DNA of 64,000 nucleotides from assembly GCA_947579605.1 (NCBI GenBank), contig OX388311.1, positions 27,158,951 through 27,222,950 on the forward strand, given 5' to 3'. The translations under genes and the position numbers were made by a program. Shown one piece after another: positions 35,208-47,178 of this stretch. Within the stretch, counting starts at the first letter, position 1; each line of letters opens with the position of its first letter. This stretch comes from Athripsodes cinereus. Taxonomy: Eukaryota; Arthropoda; Insecta; Trichoptera; Leptoceridae. Below the pieces are notes generated by a model. That model worked only from the letters and a program-made list of their open reading frames with translations. It was not told where the DNA came from and did not search any database.

Positions 35208-36338
35208 GAATGTAGTACCTATGGTAAACGTGCATTCTGCGATAATTTTAGTTATCGCAGGGTCGTCAATCCACAAACGTAATATTTATATTGACGCACA
35301 TAAACGTACAGAAGAATGTTTCTACAAAGTAATCGATATTCTTATTTAAATACTAGAATGAATTATGCATCCCACATCGTGAATACCTTAAATTCTAATC
35401 ACAAACGAAATGAGAAAAGTTTAAGAGAGATCGAGAATACATAAAACAAAGGATTATAGGAGATCGCACGGGTGCAAAAATTCCATAGGTTGCCCCCTAT
35501 TAAGTACCTAGCAAATACCTAGTACAAATAAAAAACCCTTCACATCAAAGGCAGGTTGATTCTTGCTTAGATCATAAAAATGTACATTTTACTATGTGGA
35601 ATGCAAAAAATTTCCTTCTCCTAAAAATGGGTTAAAGTATCATAGATTGTCGAAACGGTTTGAAGAATGCGAAAAAAGAACCGTTGAAGTAGCACGTGGA
35701 AATAACTGATGGAGTGATAAACCAAAGCGAAAAAAAAATCTTCATAAGGAACATTTTTTCTAACAGAATAAAAACATGTCTATTGTACAAAATGTCAGTT
35801 ACCCCAAAAGCGTAAATTATTAGATATATTATTATCATACGAATTCCCTCGAATTATCATCCCCGTTTGAATTTCCATATTCCTCCCCATCGAGGTGTGA
35901 TGACGACGTACATGTATAGTGAGTTTTGAAATGGGAGGAAAAACGGGAAAAGTTTTTGAGTGACACTCAAAATATCTTCCATAATACGTAGGTATCGCAC
36001 GTATCTATAAATGAGAGAGGAGCGTGGAATTTCACAAGAATCCCATTTTAAGTACTAAACAGTACTAAATGAGTGTTGGATAAGAAATATGTCTTAACAT
36101 GGACGTACCCATTATTTATCTAGGGGAGGAGTCAGGATTTAAAAGTGTTTCACAATTTCTTTGTTTTTGTTAAAGAATCTTTTAGAACTATTTAATCTGA
36201 CAGCTACTAAAATTGTAAATTTTTCAATGTTTAATTTGGTATAAGAATATGATGTGTTTTACGTTTTTTTGTTCTTATTCAACATTTCAAAGAACCATCT
36301 TATATTATGTTATTATTCGCCCAGCATTTAGATTAGGG

Positions 36339-36586
36339 CAGCTTCCCATTTCGATGCCAATTTTCCAAACTATTCCCATGCTTTACTACTAACTTTACTT
36401 CAGTTTCCCACTTCGATGCCAATTTTCCAAACTATTCCTATGCTTTACTACTAACATTACTTCAGCTTCCCACTTCGATGCCAATTTCCCAAACTATTCC
36501 CATGCTTTACTACTAACTTTACTTCAGCTTCCCACGTCGATGCCTATTTTACAAACTATTCCCATGCTTTACTACTAACTTTACTT
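36339..36586. repeat. 62-bp minisatellite, four tandem copies
   Basis: The units start at 36339, 36401, 36463 and 36525 with CAGCTTCCCA or a one-base variant, each followed by TTCGATGCC, CCAAACTATTCC and TGCTTTACTACTAAC. They differ at only a few positions. The unit length is not a multiple of three, so it is not a coding repeat. The last unit runs into CTATTTTCAG. Confidence 0.95.
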
Positions 36587-36924
36587 CTATTTTCAGATCC
36601 TTTGGATGCACGCCCATGTGTGTTAAAATAAAAGTATCTACATGAAAAGAATTTGGGTGATGGTGCGATGCGCGTCAAAACTTTGTGTAAATTGTATGGA
36701 TGCAAGTCAGGTTACGTGTATTGAAGTACTAATCTAAAACAAAACTCGACACATATCTACTCCCAACATGAATTAATAAAAGTTAATCGAAAACAGAAGA
36801 GAATGAACCTAAATTGTTCGCATCTAGTTCTAAGCGAAAACGTTGTGCGATCTGATATTGGCTAGTGGTGAAAATATTGTCAACATTTTAAAGTAATTGA
36901 ATTACTGTTCAATATGACATAGAA

Positions 36925-37166
36925 TCATCATCATCATCGCCCTCAACGCTCCTCTCGGGAGCACAGGGCAGAAACCAGCCTCCTCCATTCAGAGCGTCTC
37001 TGTGCCAATTGCGTCACCTCTTCCCACGACATTCCTTGCGCTCTGATATCGTTGTCATAGGAACGGTGTATTGTGAAAGAGGGACGCCCGGGCCTACGGA
37101 ACCCCTGCGGACGGAAGAACAGTGCTCTTTTTGGCCAACTATCATTGGGCATTCTCATGCATGGGC
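36925..37166 (-). mobile_element. 5'-truncated LINE end with 11-bp target duplication
   Basis: ATGACATAGAA flanks both sides, at 36914-36924 and 37167-37177. On the minus strand the insert reads RPGRPSFTIHRSYDND, then GMSWEEVTQLAQRRSEWRRL, and stops at 36943; it is followed by a tail of (GAT)n. The order GRP...W.....A..R..WR is that of the C-terminus of non-LTR retrotransposon ORF2. Only about 75 codons remain, preserved without a stop. Relatives occur at 21.1, 27.3 and perhaps 34.9 kb. Confidence 0.88.
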
Positions 37167-38358
37167 ATGACATAGAAACAAAGTGATTATTTGACTCTAT
37201 ACAGACAAAAACGTCAAAACATTTTAAATTAAACAACTCGTATTGATACGAATTGATTTTCGATGAACGATATATTGACACAAATAAATATCAATTGACG
37301 AGGAGATTTTTTTATGATAAATAAAAAACAAGACAAATCTGAAAAGGAAATCGAAAGCAAGAAATTCTACTAATACAGAAAAACATTGCGTGAAATATTA
37401 CACAAATAAAAATGTGCAAAAAATATCAAAAGTAGTGAGTGGTTATAGAGGAGAATATATTTACTACGAAAATAGTCAATTTGAAGAGACACAAAAACGT
37501 ACGAGGAACTTGGCGTTGTAAAATAAAAGACAATAAGCAAAGTTCACAGCACACAAAAATGACAGAAAAGTTTAATTTCCATTATTCTCTATAGGATATA
37601 AACAAGAAGACGTTTCTTTGGACAAAATATAATACGGAAGAAAAAACTACGGAGTGAATTGAACTATTCCTATCACTTTTCACGCCTCTTTCCACTTCAG
37701 AAAACAAACTTTGACCTCGCCAAGTTTCCATTATCTACCACTCTATAACGATAATAAACCCAGACACAAAAGTCTCAAAAATCTCAGACAAATAATATTC
37801 AATTTTAGTTTTAATTTGGCAAGACTAGTGAAATTAATATTTTAACGATATTTAAATTTATGAAATTATGTTTGATATTTATTATATATTTCTAAAACCG
37901 TTTTCTCGAGTTTATACAGAAAATAATTAAATGAAAATAGTAAAAAAGGAATGGAAATTTAACACTGTTCTTTTTTACAGAAATTTTAGTATTACATCGC
38001 AAAAAAGATCAAGTAAGTACATGTCTACATACTGAGTGAGTAATAGAGTTCAAATGAATGTGCTCAATGGAAAAAAGGGCAAACAGGATAAAAGTGAGAA
38101 AATATACGAGTTTTCTAACGCTACGCTCGCTGTAAATACATTAGAAGGCCAACGGGGAATAACAAATCTGATTTGGACATACGTGATACATTTCTCTATG
38201 CAGTTAGTACGTCTACATAATGTTGTATGGAACAGTATTGAGATACATGGAACTAGATTATGCCGCATCGGAAAGTTTTACTTTGAACCAGAGTACCTAA
38301 TGGATGGTTGAAAAGTTACTTATTAAAGTATAACACGTTGTAACTACAATATTATACA

Positions 38359-38847
38359 TACATACATACCATCACGCCGCTTCCCTCGCGGGGTAGGCAG
38401 AAAGGATCGAGCGCCACTTCCTTCTATCCTTGCATACATCTTTCGCTTCCGTCACTTTCATACAATTCCTCATGCATGCTCTCCTGTTCAATGTGCTCAA
38501 CACGTGACCGTCCTGTAGGATTTGATTTAAATGATCTTGCCATTTAATCCTCGGACGTCCACGTCTCCGAGCACCATTCCTCTCAGCCAAATATATCTTT
38601 TTAGTCATTCTGTCCTCATTCATTCTTTCAACGTGTCCAAACCATCTTAACTTATTTACATTCATCCTTGTTATTACACCAACTTTCATTCCACATTCCT
38701 TTCGTATATCACTGTTACGCACACGATCTCTCAGACTTTTACCACACATCCTTCTCAACGATCTCATTTCCACTGCATTTATGCCACTTTCATCCTTCTT
38801 TAACCATGTCCACGTCTCGCTTGCATACATAAGTGTTGGCACTAAGA
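38359..38847 (-). mobile_element. 5'-truncated RTE-like LINE end, intact frame, 14-bp target duplication
   Basis: TACAATATTATACA stands at 38345-38358 and again at 38848-38861. The insert contains an uninterrupted 156-codon minus-strand frame (38842-38372) without a true start. It reads YASETWTWLKKDESG, RRMCGKSLRDRVRN, NKLRWFGHVERMNEDRMTKK, RRRGRPRIKWQDHL, DRRKWRSILSAYP and a stop, the conserved region after the reverse transcriptase domain. The 3' tail is a (TATG)n microsatellite, as in RTE-clade elements, not poly(A). The intact frame and matching duplication suggest that this is the youngest LINE insertion in the window. Confidence 0.9.
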
Positions 38848-39000
38848 TACAATATTATACACATAGTAAATAGAAATTTAACTTATGTACTCTAGAGGAC
38901 AACTTCGAAATTTTATACACGTAAAATTGGTACAAAAATAACATAATATTGAGCACTTTGAGATGTTGCTTCTTAATATACAAAAATCAGAATATATGTA

Positions 39001-39331
39001 TACTGCCCTGCTAAGTAAAAACACAGTAATTACCAAACACATAGGTATGTGTCAGAATCGCAGACCAAGTTTAAAACTACCTTTTATGTGTATTTTTTCA
39101 AGTATTAAAAAAAACATACCACAGTCGTCACAAATATCTAAGATATTCAATATTTTTTTAAATATGCTTCCTTTCAATAAGCTAATTTATAATATATATT
39201 TGTGAAGACTGTGGAAAGTTTGTTATTTGATACTTGAAAAATTACACACAAAAAATTCGTTTTAAACTTGGTCTGCGATTCTGACACATATGTGTTTGGT
39301 ATTTACTGTGTTTTTACTTAGCAGGGCAGTA
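39001..39331. mobile_element. Fully palindromic MITE flanked by TA
   Basis: The left arm TACTGCCCTGCTAAGTAAAA, then ACACAGTAATTACCAAACAC, then GTGTCAGAATCGCAGACCAA, is mirrored by the right arm, with few mismatches over about 150 bp. Pairing continues inward (CACAGTCGTCACAAATAT against ATATTTGTGAAGACTGTGG), so nearly the whole 331 bp can form one hairpin. TA lies outside both ends, which suits a Tc1/mariner-type mobiliser. It has no coding capacity. Confidence 0.88.
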
Positions 39332-42300
39332 TAGGTAATCGTTACAAAACAAATACGTAAGTATGAAATTATTATTCATAATTTCTTGGTGCACATATTA
39401 TCTGCTCGAGTACACATTATCCATATTGAGAAATGATATATACTACGCCTTTATAAAAGGTATGTAATGTGAAACCTCTTACGTTATCTGAGAAAATCTT
39501 GTGAGTGCTGAAATTTTCAGCAGTGTGTTGATAAAACGGAAACATGAAACGTGATAGATTACCATCTTCATATATTGACAAGTGAGTGGAAAGGTGCAAG
39601 TAGGAAATGAACATATAACGACGACATTCTCTCCTTTCCATCGATTTCAGAATTATAAATTATCCCTATATTATAAAATTACACACATATATAATAAACA
39701 GCAAGTCAGCTCAATCTCTACAAAACCGAAAAGGTTTTTCCTGGTCCTCTGAGGCTCCATAATAAAAACAATATTTCGCGCGATATATAAAAAACATAGA
39801 ATTCAAAATAAAGCGCAATACTTTGCCGAACAAAGCTCATAAAAAATGATTAAAGGATGTTCTTTACAAATATTTTAAAAAATCTCTTCAAATTTCCTGG
39901 CATATGGCGTTACTGTATTCTGTATAGAATCTATTGATCAGTTTACCTATCTATAAAATAGTTTAGCATTAGCGATATGTAACACCATTACCTGCTTCAA
40001 CAAACTCACATCAGACTTATGAACCAAGATTGATCGCACCCATTTGACAAAACATGCAAACATTTCGCCGCAATATTTCCTTCGTAAACGTCAAAAGTAT
40101 AATGGATAGTGGAGTTAAAATATGCCACGTCATATGTTAAAAGACATATTCTTCTGATCGATAGGATGAAATGAGTGAGATAGTGCCATATACATACGTT
40201 ACTAAGAGAAGACATTCACTGAATATATATAAAAAGTTACAGTATATAAAAAGCATTAACGTATGAAGCAGACAGTCAATTTTCTATTAACATGATATTG
40301 CATTTTATACACGTTATAGAACTACAGCAGTCTCAAAATATACAAAGGTTCAACCAAAACTTTCACAAAAGATAGATTAAAGTACCTATATTTGTGTGAT
40401 ACGGGTATTATTTTCAATACATGCAATCTTTAAAAGTCTCATATATTTTCATTCACATTGATAACCCTATTGATTAAAAGTTTCAGAATACTAATAAAAA
40501 ATTCTAACAATGCCTATAATACTCGTGTTTATATCATATGGGTATGCAGAATACAGACAGCATACGTTCTTCCAAAATTTTATTTGCTTATTCAAAACTT
40601 ATTGTAAAAGCAAAAAGAAAAAAACAATTAATAGACTGTAGTAGAGTTCCAAGTAAAAGAATTCCATAATTGGATAAATTGAAACACACATAGATTAAAC
40701 AGTGCAGGAGAGACGTCATTCGGCTTCTTAGGTCATTATAAATAGTAGATTGATTCATTATCAAAAGAAGTCGAAAGACGTCTATCTCACGTTGTTTGAT
40801 CTATGGTAGAATCTATTTATCCAATCTTAATCTTAAAAACCAGAATTTGTTTGTTTTATTATGCGAAATAGAAATAATTACTAAATTGAATGCAGGATAT
40901 AAATCATCAGGATGCGATATGAACTTAATTACCTGCGCATAAATTCTTTTGAAAACTTCAGATGCAGAAGTATGAAGTAATACTCAAATTATGAACTATG
41001 TTATAATATTCAATTAGTACTATACATGTCCGATTGTCCAGTAATGTCTTATAATTCTATAGGTAATTTTCCAAATAGAGAAAAATTGTTTGAAAAAAAT
41101 AGTTTCAAATATCAGATAATATTATAATTTATAGGAGTAGATGAGAAAAAGCGATAATATCGTGTATAATATTCGGGCATTACTATTAAAAAAATACTTG
41201 AAAGAAAACCATTATCACAATAAAAACTTCACGCTGAGACAGATTGCGAGAATAATAAAGTCCGTTTCTTCTTTTCAATGGAAAGATTCAATAAAATTCT
41301 TTCACAAAAACCGTATATATAATAAATTTACGACGATGGTAAAGCTGATATTTATGAAAAATGTGTGAAAAACATAATGTTGGTAGTATAGAAACCTTTG
41401 GAATATATTGTAAAAATAAAGAAAAGAACGTCGACCTCGACGACGATAAATAAATGATTCGTTAAAAGCACTCGTGATTTTATATTTGAACCTTTGAAGA
41501 GTCAATCTAGATGCAAATTCAAGGGTCATCGAAAAACTGCTCAGTCAACGGTTGCGGAACAAACCTATAACATAAATTTTATCGTGCGCCGCGATAAGGA
41601 ACTTCAATAAAATTAATGGAACAGGGAAAATAAGAAAGTCGATAAAAAAGAGAAAGATCTAAAGATTTATTGTTTAAATATAACTAACAAACTTAGAACA
41701 CAAGAAATACTCAAATAAGTCGTTTAGATCAACTATTGTTTCTATTACCCGCTGTATATAAGAACAACACTATTTATACATAGAAAATACAAAGTGCGAC
41801 ATAAAAAAAAAGTTTTAGTGAAACTTCCTCGAAATAGTTACACAGCTTTAGTATGGACTACAAATAGTTCAAAGGCCGGGAAATAACTCGTAGATTTACT
41901 TACAATAAAAACACCCGTCACCAACTTAAGCCTAAATACATGTACCTATGTTTAACTGAACGGTAATTTTAAGAAAAATAAATTGTACCTAAACCTTTTT
42001 TAGCATTCGTGGGTTCTTTTTCGATACAAAATAAAATAAATAACTGAATCGCTAAACGAAAACTTGTCGATTTTTTTAATCATGAATGCCATTTGATAGA
42101 GAATACCTACATCAATGAACACGAGACACTTTGGGTAAGAGAGTGTGAGTTCATAATTTCCCTTTTAACTGTTATATTCTTCATTTTAATTCTCTGATCC
42201 CTTTAGCATTCAGGTAAACCATATGATAATACATAGTTTTATTCCAATCCGTGTAATAACTTCGAACGCAGGATTTTGATTAAAGTGCTCAGACGACGGA

Positions 42301-45300
42301 AAATATGAAGTTTGTTATCTATAAGTTACGAATGAGCGATTTAAAGGATTACCTACACGAGAAATCACGATACGCAAATATATTGTATAATGGGTATTAA
42401 CAAGTCTTTGAAGATAAGAATTGAGGAATTGTGGGATGTCGTTCTTTAAACCAAAACATGTAAACGAACACGATAACTAAATCGAATAACAGTTCAAAGA
42501 GGAAACATCAAACTCTACAACAATAACAGTGAAGTTATAACTTATATAGACACATATCTAATACTAATTCCTATGACTATATCTTACAACGGGGGCGGCA
42601 AAGGAACATAATATTATACCTAATCGTAATATACTATTTATCACGAAGAATCTTTGATTAATGCTTTTGTATGCCAGACTGTATGTATTGAACTGTTACG
42701 AGTGTCTACAATGAGCCCACGTACGATCTTATATTGTGAAACGACGTGACCTATGTTTTCTATGAGTAATATACTCAGTAATGAGTGACGATATTCATTC
42801 ATTCATACAAGAGGTGTTGTTACTTACACACACACGTCACGTCACACATCTCGGAGCGTTGGTGTTTGAAGAGAGAATAACGAAGGTATTACACAGACGA
42901 TTCTTACCTGAAAACAAACAAAGATAATAATTTTAATAATATGTAGCAAGTAAGTTTTATAAGTCACACAGACAGACAACAATACTGATTCCTTTGTAAT
43001 ACAAAACAAATGTTGGATCTCTTACTTTATGGTTATTTCTTACGGGCAATGCATTATATACTATAATCAGAAATTTATTTAAATACAAGTCGTAAATTTT
43101 GGCTGTTTACAAACTAAAATCATACACCTACGGATTTGATGGACGATTGATATGGAAGCGAATAAGAAATTCTAATATTACAAAACTAAATATATTAGGG
43201 TTCCGAAATGACAAATATTACGACATTACCGACGTTTTTGTCCTTTATAGATACCCGCAGCAAAACACGTCGATAAGCGTTTCAACGAATAAAAACTACG
43301 AAGACCCATGATGAAAATCCAATATGCGATTATTATAAATCGACAACAAAAAATGGACAACGATATCTGGAGGCCGAAAACAAACGATCCGGCGATCTGT
43401 AAATGGAAAGAAAATAGTGTTTCCGAATGGGATAAAATGAGGGTAATAAAACAGATTTCATGAGAAATTAAACGGAATTTAAATGTTTCTGATGGTTATT
43501 GTCAAACCAATGACCACCTGACATATAAATCATGCATAAACAGCGTTGAAATATTATATTACCTTCGCCTCTCATCCCCAGAGTTCAGAATAAAATGACG
43601 TACGATAAATGTTCTCCCTTAATGTATGTCTGGCTCTGTTCTAACGTATTTACGAGGGTACATCAAAGGAATGATATAATAATACATAATATGAGTAAAC
43701 ACATGATAAATGTAACACGAAAACCAAAAAATAAGTAACGTTATTATTTATCAGCCGTCGTGTTACATAAGAGAACATCTTTTATTATTTCGTCAACGTG
43801 TTGACATCTCGCGGGCAATAAGATTAACAACAACATATTTAACGTAGGTATGTGCTTAGTAATTTGTTTCATCTTTACGACATGACAAACAAACACATAC
43901 AATATAATCAGTTAATAAAAGAACAAATATACAAAGACGCGAATATTGAGAAGCTCGACATACAATACCGTTTGTATGGAATAATAGTAATTTGCGAATG
44001 CTAAAATTATTTGACAACATTGTGGACACAAATTTTCAGATACCGATTACAAAGGGAAAGCATACCTGATTAAAATCTTCAGACATCAATTGGTAGGCAT
44101 ATCAAATCAAGATAACTGTCTGAATATTCATAAATTCACAAAATGATTATTTTCATAATGCGTATACCATATACAAACGCAATCAATACGATTATGAGGG
44201 ATAAATTCGCCACAGATTGGGTTGTTCCAATACGTTTCTAATCTGGCTGCATGATAATTGTATTTCTACGACAAAATAACCGGGAAATTCTAAAAAAAAT
44301 ATGTTAATAGCACTAAGACCATTTCAAGGCGATCATGCTCCTCAATCAGCCTGAGAAACAAAAATATAAAAATTAAGAGATTTTCAATCTCAAATTTGAC
44401 GATTTGCATCTCGTAAGAAAAAAGAATTTCAAGACTTCTGTAACTCTGAGTACCTCTGGGTAATGGTTACTGACTATTAAGATAGAGATATTATTTGTAA
44501 AATCAGACATGGCCTACTTGAAAAACAACAACTAGCGATCGCGATGAAAGCCTTCAATTCACATTGATTATTAGTAAGATTGTATAATAATATGACGTAA
44601 ATTTCAAGTTACTGGTGCACAAAAAAACATTATAATGTTGATAGGTGGGATTGAAAATGTAAACACACTAAAGGATTAGTACCAAATAGTAATATTGTAT
44701 TTTATTTAAATTGGTATTTGATCGTGAAAATAATATCGTTATATTGAATGTAATCTTTGGGATTATTGAGATGGGTATTGTAGTACCAAAAAATGTTGTT
44801 TACAAAAAAATATATACCTACGCAGTAGTTATTACAGTTTGATCCAACGAATAATCTTGGCTTAGTTACAGTTGTTTCGAAGGTGAAAAATATTATTTAT
44901 TATTTAAAATAAAAATAAATAATCGTATGAAAGAGTAACAATAAACATTTCTACGAATGATAGTGTGATAGTATACAATAGTAGTTGTTGAGTTTATACG
45001 AGCAGATTCAATTAATCTCCAGGTCGAGAGGTCAAAAATCACTATCAGCTAGCCAATAAAAACAGCAAACGTTTACAGTAACACAATAAATTATAGACCC
45101 CGAAAAGGACAAAAGTCAATGGAGCAGAATTATTATTGCGGAAGGATATATATTGGCTATCACAACCAATAAAAGATGAAAGAAATAAAATACACTACAT
45201 AATAATATAACGTAATCACATACTTCAATAGAAAATATCAATCTCTCTAAATTTTCTATTATCTCTTCTTATTTGGGCTAAGGTCTAAGAAAAACTAACA

Positions 45301-45475
45301 AATAATTTGTTGTTTTTCCTGGTTTGTTTTAGAGTAATAAATATCTTATATTTCCATTTAACCTTCACATTCGACATTTTCAAATAACCAATATTGCTTT
45401 TAAATACTGGCTAAATTTAATTATCAGACAATTTTAATGACCAACTTAATACCTAACGGGTTGCCGTAATCTTAT
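39332..45475. other. Six kilobases of AT-rich DNA without a supported feature
   Basis: I find no member of the repeat families seen elsewhere, no inverted ends, and no frame with a recognisable product. This is the quietest part of the window; it would suit a long intron or intergenic DNA. Confidence 0.5.
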
Positions 45476-45510
45476 AAATAATAATAATAATAATAATAAT
45501 AATAAGAACA
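45476..45510. repeat. (AAT)n microsatellite
   Basis: About ten uninterrupted AAT units. Confidence 0.9.
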
Positions 45511-45540
45511 CTTCTTATTGTTCAGAAAAAAAATCATGAG

Positions 45541-45590
45541 CAATTGGCGAGCTTATTGCCTGGAGGCAATATCTTCCAGCTAACCAAAAA
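45541..45590 (-). mobile_element. LINE 3'-end hairpin module, copy 4
   Basis: The minus strand reads GGTTAGCTGGAAGATATTGC, completes the stem CCTCCAGGCAATA, then AGCTCGCC. It is almost identical to the copy at 1247-1315 and so comes from the same subfamily. Confidence 0.65.
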
Positions 45591-47041
45591 ATAATAAATA
45601 CCTAATGTAAACGCGTCATCCATAAATAAAGAGTGACATTTCCATGGATGAATGAATCTTCATATCCAGTTCCATATCTTTTTAACAGGGCCGTCGTGTC
45701 GTCAAACAAAAACAATGCAAAATTAAAACTTGTTTATCATAATGGACAAGAGATGTTGTTACAACAATTAATTATAACATTTTCCATCTACAAAATTTCC
45801 TTTATCACAAGAGAAATATATTTTCTTGTGACTTTTTTGCGAATCATTTACTCGCATCATTAATTAACTACTGTATTGTGATTGGATAATATACAATGGT
45901 GATCAACACATTAGTTCTATCAGAGGATTTTCATTTAGTCGACATTTCCAAGAAAATACTGTAGATTTGCGAAACCTGGATTACATCAAGATGGCGGCGG
46001 TGATCATTAATTTTCCGAAGAATGGATGAAATAAACACGATGATTTGCTCGATGTATTTAATTAATTTTAGACATGATTAATAAATGTTGGCAACAGTAT
46101 CAAACGTATTCTATTCCGTGACATTGTGAACAATCGGAGGTTAACAATATATATTTCACGGGTTATCCGATGATAACCTGTGTTTATGCACAACGTATTT
46201 CATTACGTACATATATGTACAACTGCTGGATAAAGTGTAATTTAGATACTCAATTTTTTCAGGTTCAAAGATCTAATTACGACATTTCTCTCCGGAGTCC
46301 CGGCTCAGTTTAGAGTAGATTTCATACTTTCTTTTTTAACATAAAATTAAGTGACCTGTAAGAGCCATTTGTAAGATGTGTAATTACAATTTCTCGCTCA
46401 ATAAGACATAATATATGATATCTTAGATTCATCGGGTTAGTTGCAAGATATCGCACCGCTGGGATAAACTTACCCATGGCAAAAATTGCATGTAAACGTC
46501 TTATTTTATTGTAAGTTATTGAAATTTTGATTATTTACGCAATTAAAGGTTATAAGTATAAAACTATTTGTTTGCCTTGTAAATTTGCCTTGCTATCAAA
46601 TACCTTTTACGGGGTAAAAAAAACATTACGAGATATTAAATTTATTTACAAAAGGTATAAATTAGTAATAAATAATTTTATCAATATTTCAAAAACCAAT
46701 TGCGATAATTAGTATGATAAATAATTTGGAAGATTAATGTGTATTATTTTAGAAAGAAAATTACGGTTTAAAGTAAACTATGTTGAATTATGTTTACATT
46801 CCAATTACATTACTTATTAAAGAAGAGTCGTTGAATTTCAATCCGACAATTGCCGACCCGGGATGACTTCAAGCCTCATTGAAAATTGTCAAGTGCTCTC
46901 ATCTGACTAAAACTTGTATGTATTTACAAACACTTGGTGATGTTCAAACGTCGAGAACCGTAGTCGGTACGTAGTAGACATATTGTAAGTATTTGATTTG
47001 TGGAAAACGAATCAACTACCGAGCGAAGTATATATAATGAG
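45591..47041. other. AT-rich stretch; one possible short exon
   Basis: After TTTTTTCAG at 46262, a frame reads FKDLITTFLSGVPAQFRVDF and stops at 46341-46343. The acceptor is good, but the peptide is short and unrecognised. Nothing else is supported. Confidence 0.25.
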
Positions 47042-47178
47042 TTACAATCCATTGGATTGGTCTGCAACGAGTTTGGACTTTCTTCTCCACTCCTCCCTAT
47101 TCTCAGCCATTCTCTTCAACTCCATGTATAAGCCACAGCTCATGTCCCTCTTCAGTTGGTCCATATAGGCGTCTCTCG
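47042..47178 (-). pseudogene. LINE ORF2 C-terminal fragment
   Basis: The minus strand reads RDAYMDQLKRDMSCGLYMEL, KRMAENREEWRRKSKLVADQ and stops at 47042-47044. The RDAY..Q...D......LK..A..R..WR pattern is the end of jockey/RTE-like ORF2 proteins. A shorter, more decayed relative is at 55049-55130. No tail or target duplication is found. Confidence 0.75.

Noticed and set aside
45476..45510. Direct repeats as a CRISPR-like array
   Set aside because: A plain trinucleotide microsatellite with no spacers; the window is eukaryotic.
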